A DNA stretch of 64,000 nucleotides from Agelas oroides (Eukaryota > Porifera > Demospongiae > Agelasida > Agelasidae). The stretch lies in assembly GCA_949130485.1 (NCBI GenBank), contig OX422184.1:18166324-18230323 (forward strand). The letters are read 5' to 3'. The notes beneath the pieces are model-generated. The model was given only the letters and a program-made list of their open reading frames with translations, was not told the DNA's origin and made no database searches. The stretch's first letter is position 1; the number at the start of each line of letters is the position of its first letter. The position numbers were made by a program, and so were the translations under genes. Below, one piece after another: positions 47,501 to 59,200 of the stretch.

Positions 47501-50310
47501 CCATGTGTTTGTTAGTATGCACATGGGTGCACATAGTAGGTCTCTCCACAAGAGACAGCAACTGTGTAGTGGTAGAAGCCCTCTGGTCTGATTGCGTTCA
47601 CTGACCCTGAGGTTAACCAAGGTTAACGAGGGTCCGGGCCATGCGGCAAAATGCGAGGCGGGCGGCGAACGGGAGCATGCGCACATCGAGGGCAGACCTC
47701 ATGCAGCTACGTCCTGAGCAGTCAGTAGTCAAGTCAGTGTTCTTCCCTCCCACCAACAACCCCTAATAAATCAGAACATCAGTTAGCCTGATAACCGCAG
47801 TTTTTTCTTTTTCACTCGAGTTTTGGTTCTTAAACATGTACACGTAGTACTTAACCTTGGCACTGGTAGCCTTGTGATCACTGTTTCTATAATTCACGTT
47901 CATTCAGTCTGTAGGTGTTGCCAGATCGTTTTCCACCCAAGATGGATGCGACTGGGTCCGGGCAGAGGGTGGGGCCCCAGGTGGACCCACCCCTCTAAGG
48001 ATACCCCTAATACTGGGAATGGCGTAATGGAAATATAAATACCAGTGAGGGTAGGGCAGAGGTCAAAAGGTCAAACAGTGGCCGATTGCATCCTGATAAT
48101 GATATTGATAAAGGCACGTAGCCCGGACCACCATCCAACACCTTACTGACTGCATGAAGGGCAGGGTGCAGTAATTACTTAACTGGGGATGAGTTAATTT
48201 GACTTTAGCATAATTGTACAAAGGCACTTGCACAATTTACCAGGGCCTAGTCCTAAGTAGGTCCTGGTATAGTGATGCCACTACTGCACAAGATTATACC
48301 CAAGTAGAATCAGTAATACATAAAATGACATGTACTCACTCCATTTGTCCATTTTCTGCAGCAACATGCAGCGGTGTCTTTCCGGCATCATTCTTCTTCA
48401 TCAGCTGACTATGAAATTCACTATATGGATCCTTCTCCAAACGCTTCTGTACCTCCTCATGAACTTCATGCTTTGTATTCATTTTCTTGCTGGCCTCAAA
48501 TTCCTTCTTAATTTTCAGGTACAACGGATCACTACCCAAAAGCATTTTCATCAGCTTGATGTTTCCCTTCGAAGCGGCAATGTGAAGTGGAATGTTTCCA
48601 TCCTTGTCTGCTTTGCACAAGAGATTATCTGGCTCCATACAACGACGTGTCATGTCCAGGATTTTCTGCAAAAAGCGTACAGGAAGGTTGTCATAAGTTT
48701 CTTTCAGTATATGTCATCCAAATATGGACAGCAAATATATCACATTAACTTTAATTGCCATGCCCACTTTGGTATATCACATGACCAAGTATGACATCAC
48801 TATTCCCAAAAGGGACTAAAAACATTTCTTCTCCTTCAGGTTGAAAAAAGTGTGAGGCAAACATATTACCAGGATTCTGGGTGGGAAACAAGACCATGTA
48901 CCACAAAATGAACTATGGCAAAAAAATGTGATGGTGTGCACTAATTAGAAAGTCACTGTTTTCTCGAAAAATGAATGGATTCCTATTTTCCCATCCAGGA
49001 TTTTTAGTGAAGATGATGTGCTTTATCTCATAAACGGGGAAAAAATTGGAAGCTAAGGTGCTAAAAAAGGTTTTTGGATAAAATTGGATTAAACTTCTTG
49101 CATGTACCTTCACAGCAATGCTGTGTCCAGCTTCCACAGTCAGGAACAAAGCGCTCCTTTGTTGTTTATCTACACGGTCCAACCTGTCTCCACTGCCTTC
49201 TGAAAGGCATTCTATTGCATCTTTCTTCCCATAAGCTGCAGCTGTTAGCAATGGGGTGCGACCCCAGTAGTCAGTAGCATCCACAGCATCTTCACTTTCA
49301 CTGTTACAAAGATATAAATGCATTGAAAATCTTTCCACACTTTTAGGGATGTCACTGCAAGTCACAGTGGTAACGCTAAGCAACAAAAGTTGTGGGGAGA
49401 AGGCCCGAAGAAGTAGCTACACATATCAGAAATTAATCCAAGTGCAAGTATTATCATCAGCACACTGCAAAATCTTATCAACTCCCCTATACATCTATCA
49501 GATCTCCAGGCACATTTGCATGTCACTGTATGCCACATATGTCACTATATACTGCATGCATTTAATCAGGCCTTCTCCTGCTATAGTAGCCTCATACCCA
49601 GTCTCTACCTTGAGGAAAAAAGCCAGCTGGTAACATACGTAAGTGGCACTGGTTATGCCCTACTTTTGAATGTTTCATGTGTTTATGTGTTTTAGATGGT
49701 AGAAAAAAATTGAACATGGTGCTGCAGAAAGCATAAGAAGACAATGGAACATTCTCAGTGTGGAAAAGCTACACTAGCTTTCTCATGCATGATCATAGCA
49801 TAAATGATAACGAGCTGGAATAAGTCTGGCCATACATATGTCCAATCTCTCTAATGTCCAGTTTGTGCAACTTTTGGGAAACAAGCACGGGTACAATGCT
49901 GACACTTTATTACTCCAAGCAACAACAATTTGGGTGAAGGACTGGGTACAACAGGCTACATAAACTGACTAACAACATCTCTATAAGATTTTTTTTTACT
50001 ATACATGTGTAAATGACTTACAGTACAGGATGCCTACTGATGTATATACCGGTACTTCATAACTTACTCCATTATCAAATCTATCACATCCTCCTTGTTT
50101 AGCTGTGCAGCAAGATGAAGTGGTGTGACACCGTCTTCATTCTTAGCATTCACATATAGGGGATAATAAAAGGTTTCTCTCCATATATAGGTCATCGCTG
50201 AAGGCAACAGTACCTGACATTAATTGAAGACGTTTTGGACTTAATTCCTTTTTGCATGTAAAATCAAAGCAGCTGAGCTTATGAGTCGTCGCCAGGGTGT
50301 GAAGGAGCAT
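38573..50310 (-). CDS. TRPA-like ankyrin-repeat cation channel, gene 2 (most complete copy)
   Basis: Nineteen exons: 50310-50214, 50155-50068, 49300-49108, 48665-48340, 46674-46525, 46020-45909, 45681-45560, 45013-44871, 44756-44633, 44210-44066, 43644-43470, 42280-42212, 41357-40939, 40717-40517, 40427-40359, 39812-39603, 39076-38990, 38929-38867 and 38665-38573, about 960 aa. Ankyrin repeats fill the first half. S1 (WVYLFNILTYLPFVLSLTTF), S2-S5, a pore loop with MATGEYDF, S6 (FIAVMPVLFINML), GLAVGDVMEI and a coiled-coil tail (EKEKEEEKAKAAA; QQLEKRMSRLENLL) follow. TRPA-type channels are plasma-membrane cation channels gated by chemical or physical stimuli. All junctions are in phase, but the acceptor of exon 50155-50068 reads TAT where copy A has TAG, so normal splicing there is doubtful. 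The intron 46674-48340 carries no transposon and preserves the empty site. Confidence 0.78.
42389..42776. mobile_element. 388-bp TA-flanked MITE private to unit B
   Basis: Ends CTGTATAGCGGGAAACTTTC and (inverted) CCGTATAGTGGGAAATTTTC lie between TA dinucleotides. Units A and C lack the element at the matching intron position (near 12215 and 60012). It belongs to the same family as 18632-19070. Confidence 0.88.
46923..46942. other. Paralogous empty target site of the 15.6-kb element
   Basis: AACTTCCAATGGTGCAACAG equals the left flank of the element (AACTTCCAATG) merged with its right flank (TGGTGCGACAG) over one TG. The surrounding intron aligns on both sides, so this is the unoccupied state. 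Confidence 0.92.
46943..48339. other. Large intron of channel gene 2
   Basis: Noncoding. It holds a MITE-like relic (about 47028-47420, with TTGGCGGTTTGG arms) shared with 32580-32960. It also contains a stretch (about 47590-48117) that differs in structure from the two other units and includes GGTTAACC and GC-rich words. No exon is seen. Confidence 0.5.
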
Positions 50311-52359
50311 CTAACTAGTGTGGCCAACTTAAATTGAAAAAGGATTTTAACTTCCTTATGTTTGCATGTAAAATTGCATATATATAGTAGTCTTTACTAC
50401 AGCACTACAAGGTATTGAGAAGGAAGAAGCCCAACAAACTGTGGAGCAAATAATGGGAAGAAGTCAAAAAGGCTTCATGGACATAAACTCAATTTCTTGA
50501 TTCTAAACTTTAACTCTCTAAGGCGGACCTAGTCTCTTGCCCCACCCGCGCGCGCCTCCCGGCGAGAAACGGTCTGGTGAACGAAGTCGAATTTCTTGGG
50601 CTTATTACCCAAAACGGGTAATGACCAATGAGATCGCGAGATCGGTAATTATTACGTAGCACTCTTCCCTTACAACAGTAAAAGTTGTTCATATCTATTC
50701 GAGTATCTGTACCTTTTTTGAGTGGTGGTCGGTCCAAGCGTACAAGCATACACACATGCGTGCGCAATGCTGTCACGCTAGTGTGGGGCTCGCTCAGGCT
50801 CGCCCCAACTAGTTTCATTAAAATTGGAGTTTGCTATCAGAAGTTATCGACCCTAGAATTTAATTTCCATTTTCATTTACACTTTTGTATTTCTACACTC
50901 ATACCTACCTTACCATGTGCAGTAATAGCCCGTCCGTCCACCATGCATGTAGCTATGATAGCGGTTTAATTAACATCAAGTACCTAACTGCGGCGCCTAC
51001 TTTGCCCATCTTAGACTACCAGTAGTATACTTAGCTAGCTAGGTGCTTAGTTATCGACATCGTGTGAACAAAAGATATTAGTAGGTCCACTCGATCCTCG
51101 GTCTCTTTCGCCTCTACAACTCGATCCTCGGTGACTCAGCCTCTATCCTCGGTCTTTCTACTATGGTAAGGGCCCCCATTGCATGGAGTTTAATCTAGTA
51201 GCAGCCTATCACACCAGTAGTATGTAGGCAGTTTGATACAGAGGGGGGGCCCCATTGTCACGAAGGGGCCCCATCTTACCGGTAAAATAGGCCCCCCTGG
51301 GCCCCATTTTACCGGTAAGATGGGGCCGGGGGCCCCATTCTACCGGTAAAATGGGGCCGGGGGGCCCCGATTAAGGGGGGGGGGGGGGGGTCATTTTACC
51401 GTGACACCGGCTCTCTAGCCACTGCGAAAACATAAACCTGGGTTACGTCAGGACCATGCAGGGTTACTCCTAGTTTCAGGGTTAGAGTTTGCTTTAGGGC
51501 AATCTTGCTTTGCCTAATTTCAAAAAGGGTTTTAGTAGCTTATTAATATATTCATGAACCCCAAATCGCCACTCGATGGACGCATCTACATGCTCACTGT
51601 AGGTACCAATGTATCTCAAATCAATCTATGCCAGTTTTTGTTCTCAAAGTCAGGCTAGACTCATATTTGTCACTACTCTTGGAATAGAAATTTTTGACTG
51701 CACCAAATGAATTTCACAGCTAGTCCAAATGACTCAAATCTCAAATATGAAAGTTATCCGCCCTATGATTGATTTTTTAAATATCGTCAAACTTCTATGG
51801 TGAGTGGCAAAAAGTTGCCACTCACCATAGAACTCAATACTCAAATACCCAAGTTTGACGATTTAAAAAAAAAAAAAATCAACCATAAGGCTGATAACTT
51901 TCATACATTCAAATTAACCGCTACCCCGGATAAAACTAGCCTATCAATTTCTCCAAAAAACCTTCGACAAAGCGATAAAGCCAAGGCAGATCACAGAAGG
52001 CAAAAACAATCTAAGCATGACTCCAAAACTAATTAAAGCTTCAAATTTCATGAAGGTGGCACAGAACCCTGTATAGACCTTATGCAGTGGGTGTGGCTTC
52101 AAAGTTAGCAACTGCTATTTATGTTGCCATGGTAACACCAATTTTATATGACAATTCTTATAGTCCAAATGACTCAAATCTCAAAGAAAATTTTCACGTT
52201 TACGCGACGAACTTCCGGAATCGCTAAATTTAAGTTAAATTGCGTATAGAGAGAGTTAAAATCTACATTCGGGGCAATCCCGTATTTTGATTCTCATGAG
52301 CTAAGTCCGTACGTAAGGAGATTCCCTTTCAGTACTTCGCGTGACTTTGAAAAAACAGA
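50311..52359. other. Intergenic region of unit C between divergent genes
   Basis: Near-copy of 2512-4547, including the CpG-rich patch, the GC palindrome block (51241-51405), the 24-bp direct repeats (from about 51722) and the 16-bp hairpin near 51795-51830. No coding exon is recognised. Confidence 0.55.
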
Positions 52360-52379
52360 TGACGTAAGTGCTATATATA
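52360..52379 (+). promoter_or_regulatory. CRE-like site plus TATA box of 331-aa gene, copy C
   Basis: TGACGTAA (52360-52367) and TATATATA (52372-52379), with the same spacing to the ATG at 52472 as in copy A. Confidence 0.5.
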
Positions 52380-52471
52380 GAGCTACGCACTATAAAACTG
52401 TCGCTATTTGGTGACCACTGTTATTGGTTTTTGTCTGCAATCAGTCTCGAATTAAGTCTTGTCCTGAAAAA

Positions 52472-53467
52472 ATGAGTTCCAAAACATGGAGTACAGAAAA
52501 TGTCTTGCAATCTGTCACGAACTCTCCATTTATTGTTCAAATTCCTGAACAGCTCCTCGAACTTGGCAAGAAAATAGATGTTCTGGTAGACGATGTATAC
52601 GCCGGTTTTTGTGCCTTGGATGATAGTCGGATTAGTGCAACCTCTCTCGCAAGGCATAGCATACGCGTGAATTTGGGCACTGCTACTAGAAATGCATTCT
52701 ACTTTGTGAACAAGATCGACGAATTTATGTGGTATGCACAGGATTCTGAAAGAATGGCGAAGGTGACAGCAGATGTAAGACAAGGAAATTTTGGGGAGCT
52801 GGATCTCTTGCTTCGTCAGTTGTCTGATTGTTTGGAACAAGCAATGGAATACTACGCCATTTTCAAAGAGTCCTGTAATCAAGCCAAAAAAGAGTGTGAA
52901 ACAGGAGCTGAGATATGTGCATCCAAGTCAAGAGAAACTCGGTTTCGCAAGAAAAAAACGCAAATAAAAGGTGGTGTACTGGCAGGAGCAGGATTAAGTG
53001 GTGCGGTAGCTGTTGCAGCAGGAGGTACTGTAGCATCTGTTGTTGCTGGGATTTTTACTGCTGGAATAGGTACAGTTGTTGGCTTAGCTGTCACTGCTGG
53101 TGTTACAGCTGTAACCTTGGGAGGTGTAGGAACCACAGCTGCTATAGCCACTGTGGTGGTTGCAAACAGCTGTGATGACTTACTAAAGAAATTTCAACAA
53201 TTGGGTAGGGCATTTGGTATGGCAGCAGACTCTGCAGATCAGCTGATTGAAACAGTGAGTGATTTCAAGTATTCAGTGGACACAGCCCATTGGCAAGTGT
53301 CCACTATTCAATGGTCTTACGAGAGGAGAGCATTTGAGAATGTCTGCAGTGTTCTAAATGAACTGAGCACAAAGTGCAGGAGTATCTACTACAATACAAC
53401 ATCTGCAACCCGAAACAAACTGCAGAAGATTCTAAAAGAGAAAATGAATATAGAGGTTGCCTACTAA
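52472..53467 (+). CDS. 331-aa glycine-zipper-like protein, copy C
   Basis: Open frame of the same length as copies A and B. It is almost identical to copy A but has Lys at 140, Ala at 188 and Glu at 284. At 188 and 284 copies B and C agree, so copy A carries the derived states. Helical polar arms flank a hydrophobic Gly/Ala/Val core at about 167-231. There is no signal peptide and no recognised catalytic motif. Confidence 0.8.
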   Translation: MSSKTWSTENVLQSVTNSPFIVQIPEQLLELGKKIDVLVDDVYAGFCALDDSRISATSLARHSIRVNLGTATRNAFYFVNKIDEFMWYAQDSERMAKVTADVRQGNFGELDLLLRQLSDCLEQAMEYYAIFKESCNQAKKECETGAEICASKSRETRFRKKKTQIKGGVLAGAGLSGAVAVAAGGTVASVVAGIFTAGIGTVVGLAVTAGVTAVTLGGVGTTAAIATVVVANSCDDLLKKFQQLGRAFGMAADSADQLIETVSDFKYSVDTAHWQVSTIQWSYERRAFENVCSVLNELSTKCRSIYYNTTSATRNKLQKILKEKMNIEVAY

Positions 53468-56232
53468 TTTGTGCGTGTTTTTTTTGTTGTTGTTCTTGTC
53501 TCAGTATTATTCATGCAGTGTGATGAATATACTATAAATAACCTCTTCCGTTTCAAGGTTCCAATTAAGCATAAATATGCTTCCAAGCGACATGATACAT
53601 GAATACAAATCAGAGTTAACATGACTAGCTAAAGTTCCATCACCAAAAGCTGCAGCTATATACTGTGAATATTGCTAGCATGTGGTTATAACAAAATGAG
53701 AGCAACAACATGACTTGTAGAGCCACAAATGAAACAACATTGATTGTAGCTGGCATTTCATGGTATGTTACCATATGTACCTAGGTAGAGCTACCTCTCA
53801 CTGACAGAAATTTCAATGGAAATCTCTTGTCTTTGGTTACACCCCTATGATTCCGAGGCCTTCAATTAGCATCTTGGCAAAATTTTGTGTAATTTCTACA
53901 TAAGACTGCCTTGGAGCTGCCACTGGCAATCAAAAGACTGGGGTGCGAGACCTTCATAAGCTCCTGGTCCCACCCATAAGATCTTGTAGTTCGAAAAATG
54001 AAAATTTAATATTTATTCACTGTATGTCTGTCTTGAAACCAATAAGGTTGTGCTGTATACTTGATCATGAATTGGACTCATATATAGGGGTCCCGACAAA
54101 AACAAGAACGAACGAACTTGACTCAAGTATGCTGAAATCCAAGAACCAAGTGACCTTGTTTGAAGGTACAGTTACAATAGTTTCTATGACTTTCGTTCTT
54201 CGAAAATAAATAAAGCGAACGGAGGGTTATGTGCCAAAATATGGCCATTATGGGATTTTTGATTTTATATGGGGGATCATATATGAACATACCTTTAACA
54301 GATATCCACGCAAGTGGTCCAGCTATTTTAATACTCTACCAATGGTAAATAATCAATTGCACTGGTGCTTGCTAAATTTACATGTCAAAAGTCACTTCAA
54401 ACTATCAATTATTCTTCTATGGGAGAAATGTATTGCAACATAAAATAACAGCTAATATAGTCTCTTGACAGCTATAAACTTGATTGGTCCGGGCATTTTT
54501 GCACAAGACACATCAAGTGAAATCCATCAGTACCACTAGTTTCATAGCGAAGCTTCAAAAGTCACTTGAACCGAACTGCGCCCAATTTTTGGCACTTAAC
54601 CCTTTCAAGTCCAAGACAAATTGACTGAAAATAGCTTTGCAGCACCAACTTTTATAGTTCGGTTTTTATATATCTCAGATAGATACTTAGTTCTAGTACA
54701 GCAGATTTGAAATCGGAGCACCTTCGATTTTTTCGTTGGGAGCCCTATCATATACACTCCAGCAAGAATGCACACCTTCAACTGCTCATAGATACAGTTC
54801 TCTGTACATTCCAGGTAGTGAGTATTTATTATGTGAGAGAGGTGAAAGTGATATATGCTGGGCACTACGTACAATCCACTTACAATGTCATGCATGCACA
54901 ACATGCAACCAAGTTGCCTCCAGAAAGGATCTGAAGTGATAAACTTTGCAATCTTGATAAAGGTGATAATATTGCTTTTCCTATATTATAGCAACATATC
55001 AATTGTTGCAGTTCTACTACAGTTGCCCTATATAGTAGCTATGTATTCTTTATTCATTACTGAAATACCAGTAAATGTGGCAGTCCCGAATATATAGAAA
55101 TTGAATATTATTCCGTCGCGTATTTCGAGCGCATCACCAATTTTGACGCGCTATAGCGCTGAGCTTCCGCTAAGGGCGGGGCTCATACGCGCTTCATAGA
55201 CGCATCAGATATTCTTGCGTTTACACGTCGCGTAGCGGAAGCCCTGCGCTATAGCGCGTCAAACTTGGTGATGCGCTCGAAATACGCGACGGAATAATAT
55301 TCGATTTCTATCCGGGACTGCCACAAATGTATGTCTATCAAATAACAAGACTAGTCATGCAGGATTGCACTAACTTCCATATTTTCTTAAGTTGTTATAT
55401 ATACTATCCTCCTAACGACACTGGTCTGTATAAACAGTGAATCCGCAAGAGGCAGTGACAGGCATTATGTCCATATGAGCTTACTAGCAAAATGCTTTGC
55501 AATTATATAGCTTGGTAGTCTGTTTGAAGCCTTCTTGCTAACTGCATACCTGCATGAACAGGACATGAGTCAGGTGGTAAGGTGTGCCTGTAGATATCAA
55601 TCAGGGGGGTAGAACATCCCTATATATTGTCAGAAGTTGGAGAAATCCCTGGATATGGGTGAGTCCACCTTCCATGCCAAGAAATCTGCATGTTACCAAT
55701 TGCAGCAGCAAACCAAAGTGCATGTTTTAGCTTTAGCAAGGCAAACTATCGTCAAAACTCAATAAGGGCTGCATTACATCATCAGATTGCTGAGTTCATG
55801 CACGTGAGCTTGTCCTACCCAGCTCCCCGGATAACAATAGCAATGATGCTGCAATTGGTAATTTGCATTCAAAAGCTAGGGATTTTTGTTACTAACTCAA
55901 AGTGGAAAACATCTATCTGTATACCTTTTATATACACCACTTTGGTGGTGGCCCAAAATGGTTCTCAGGTCAAACTCATGAGACATCAAAATAGAACAAA
56001 TTATGAGAAATACTTCAGCTGCAAGCAACATAAGTTCCAACTTTAATGTCTTTCTTACCCAGCAAGAGGTCTTAGCATAAATTCCTGTTGTTAAACATCA
56101 TCAAAATTCTCCTGTGTAAAAAGTATCCTTTTATACCTAACACAGCAAACATTAATTGTTACATAAGTATGTATATATAGCTACTAGCACAAAACAAATA
56201 AAGCAGCACGTTTAAGTCTCATGCTGCTACAG
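53468..56232. other. Noncoding spacer between 331-aa gene C and channel gene 3
   Basis: Aligned with 5656-8423 almost base for base, including the MITE at 55077-55324. No gene or RNA is recognised. Confidence 0.5.
55077..55324. mobile_element. 248-bp MITE-like palindrome, unit C copy
   Basis: Same ends (GTGGCAGTCCCG / CGGGACTGCCAC) and same flanking AAAT as at 7269-7516, so the insertion predates the duplication that made units A and C. Confidence 0.75.
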
Positions 56233-59200
56233 TTAATCTGGCTCATCCTCCACATGTATTTCTTGGTGCTGAGCAATGGCTTGCAGGAGGTTCTCCAGAC
56301 GGCTCATTCGCTTCTCCAGCTGCTGCTGCAAGTGATCACAAAAATTTACTTCAAAAAAAAAAAAAAGTTAACATCAATTGAACTTTTATTTTTAGCTACT
56401 TCGTCAAACTCTGCTCAAAGTTTAGCTGTTTGGCTTAATATACATTGTACCTAACTGAATGTTATTCACATCAGCAGTATAAATACTCCATTTTATAAAT
56501 ACATAGATTTACTGCAGCTGGTGTGTACCTGCCAGGAGTCTGCCTGCTCTTTGGCTGCTGCTTTAGCTTTCTCTTCTTCCTTTTCTTTCTCCTGCAGTAG
56601 ACATTTCTACTGTCAGTAATGTAGCTACTAACAACAACACAGTAACTTTACCTGATTTGCAGCAGCTGTGTCATTAATGATCTCCTTTATCATCTTCATT
56701 TCATTCAGAAGAACTACTGTCTGGTCCTCAACAGTTCGCTAAAAATGTGAATGAGCTTGAATGAGAGCACATATTGGTACGTATACTAGCTGTATTGTAT
56801 TGTTTATAGCATAAGGATAGCAGTGAGACTCTCTCATATGTTATTATGTGACAGCAAGTTGACATTAAAACAATGTCAAAAAGGTGGTAAATCATGTACA
56901 TGAGAATGAGTTGTGACGCTGAATCTGGTTGCCACTAAAAGGGGAGATGAGTGGTTTCTACACCTGTTTGTGCTAACAAGGTGAAAAATATTCCAGTCAA
57001 GGCCTTTCTACATCCATCGAAGACAGCCGCCATGTGCATGGCATGTCATGATTATGCCTGCCCACCTCCTCCTATCGCGCAAACCCTATCTTCAAACAGA
57101 TTGCACCAACTGATAACATACGGCCAAAGTCAGACAACAACAAATGGTTAATGGATACAAAAATTCGCTCTCAGGAACCCACCCAACTTATCAATGTTTG
57201 TATAGAACACAAAAATACAAGCCAAGGAGAGAATACAGTTAGATAATACACAACAATATCTTACCACTGGGGGATTCAGAATGTTGTCAATGTTTTCACG
57301 CAACATGTAGGGCTGTCCTCCCCAGATACCATGCAGAAATGACTGCCAGCAGCTCAACTTCCTGACAACTTTAATATTCTGTGATTTTGCAGTGCCAAAC
57401 CAACTCTGAAACTTGCTGGGTATGTGTTGCTTCACTGATGACACCAGCTCCTCCACTGATAACACTAGTTCAACCTGAAAAATTCATAATTCCACAATAT
57501 ATACAGATATACTGTGTACTGGAAAATATCATGAGTCTGTTGCCAATACAGCCAACAGACGAGTGATATTTCCAGTACAAAAATATAAGGTTTTTATTAT
57601 GTACTAAAGTAACTTTATAGCAGGGAGATGATAACATCAGATACTAGTGCATCATACCACTACTCGTTATAAACTAACTGCCTAAAAAAAACTATTTTGT
57701 TTACAAACAGGTTGTGTACCATAACACTGAGCCTGCATAGTCACAGTACATATTTATTGTGTATGTTATGTATTTGTCATTTATCGTATTGCTGCACAAA
57801 TAGTAATGCTTAGTTTCTTCAATAACATGGAGCAGGAATGAAAACGCTGAGAGACTAAAAGTAACTGGTCATGGAACCAGCATTAAATAGCTTAGTCACT
57901 ACTTTTGCAATATTCTGTCACAAACAGTATGAACTACTAACTTGCATCAACTGTATCAGTGCAGTGAGTGGAGTAGGCTGAAATTGTGTGCATATACTGT
58001 TAATAACACCCACAAACTACCTGCAAAGCAAGCTTCTTCAATTCAGCAGCCTTCAATATCTCCATAACATCACCCACAGCGAGACCAGTCTGTATGGTAA
58101 CAAAACATGCAATCTCTGATATTGCCAATCTGGAAAAGCAAAACTATCTGTACAAATGTAGAGATCTCTAACACCCACCAGCATGTTAATGAATAAGACT
58201 GGCATCACAGCAATGAAAATGACCCAGATGGCAGTTGTGATTGGCAGGTATGCAAGCTCATCTTGTTCTTCACTTTCTCCACCAGGAGATACATGGAACT
58301 GTCCACTGAAGTCATATTCTCCAGTAGCCATGGCTACAGTTCTCAATATAGCGCTTGCCGGAGTGGAAAATGCTGTACGCTACAGGAAAACAGGTGATAT
58401 TGATAAATCAAGTCCAGAATACAGATACAACAACGGTACGTGAGAGTGGCATCCATGAACAGTGCACAAAATGTTGGCATGTACAAAATCTCAGGCTTAA
58501 ACTTCCACAGTTAATTCTGTAATCGTACATAGTGTATATAATGCAGACAGAGTGACAGGTAATCCTTCCCACAATGATACCAACACCTAAAGATCATACT
58601 AACCTTGTATACAGGTTCATAGAAAGCCATGTAGAAGGCAAGGCCAAATGCTGTGAGCAGCAAAAGTGAGAGCACCACTGTCCACAGAAACGTGTACACA
58701 ATCTTCAGAAACATCACAATGTAAATTCCAATCAAAGGAAACTTTTGGATGAATAGCACAAGATTAATCCATGCCAAGAAGACAGCTAGTATGCCAAATT
58801 GCCACTGCCAGTTCCGTGGACACAAGCAGGGTGCGCCAAACACAAAAACAAAGAGAACTGTAGAGGAGTATAGCACCAACTCCAGCCAATTTGACCAGTC
58901 CATCAAGTATTTCAGTCTGAACTGAACCATTTGGAGCACCTCAATTCCAAACCGATATACAGTCATCATAATTGTAAAAACAGCGAGAGCAGAAATTGCA
59001 TTGTATCTGGATGAGCTGATTCCTTAATAAAAAAGAGAACAAAAGGTGAAGGTTGGTGTGAATTAGGGCAAATTCAAAATTTGTGTTCCAGTAATTAGAA
59101 CATTCCATAAATTAGAGCGAGTATGGCAACCTGTTTGACCACAATAAGTTCTCATACTCTGCAGTACATAAATTTCCTCAATCAGATTGATGCTGCCCTC

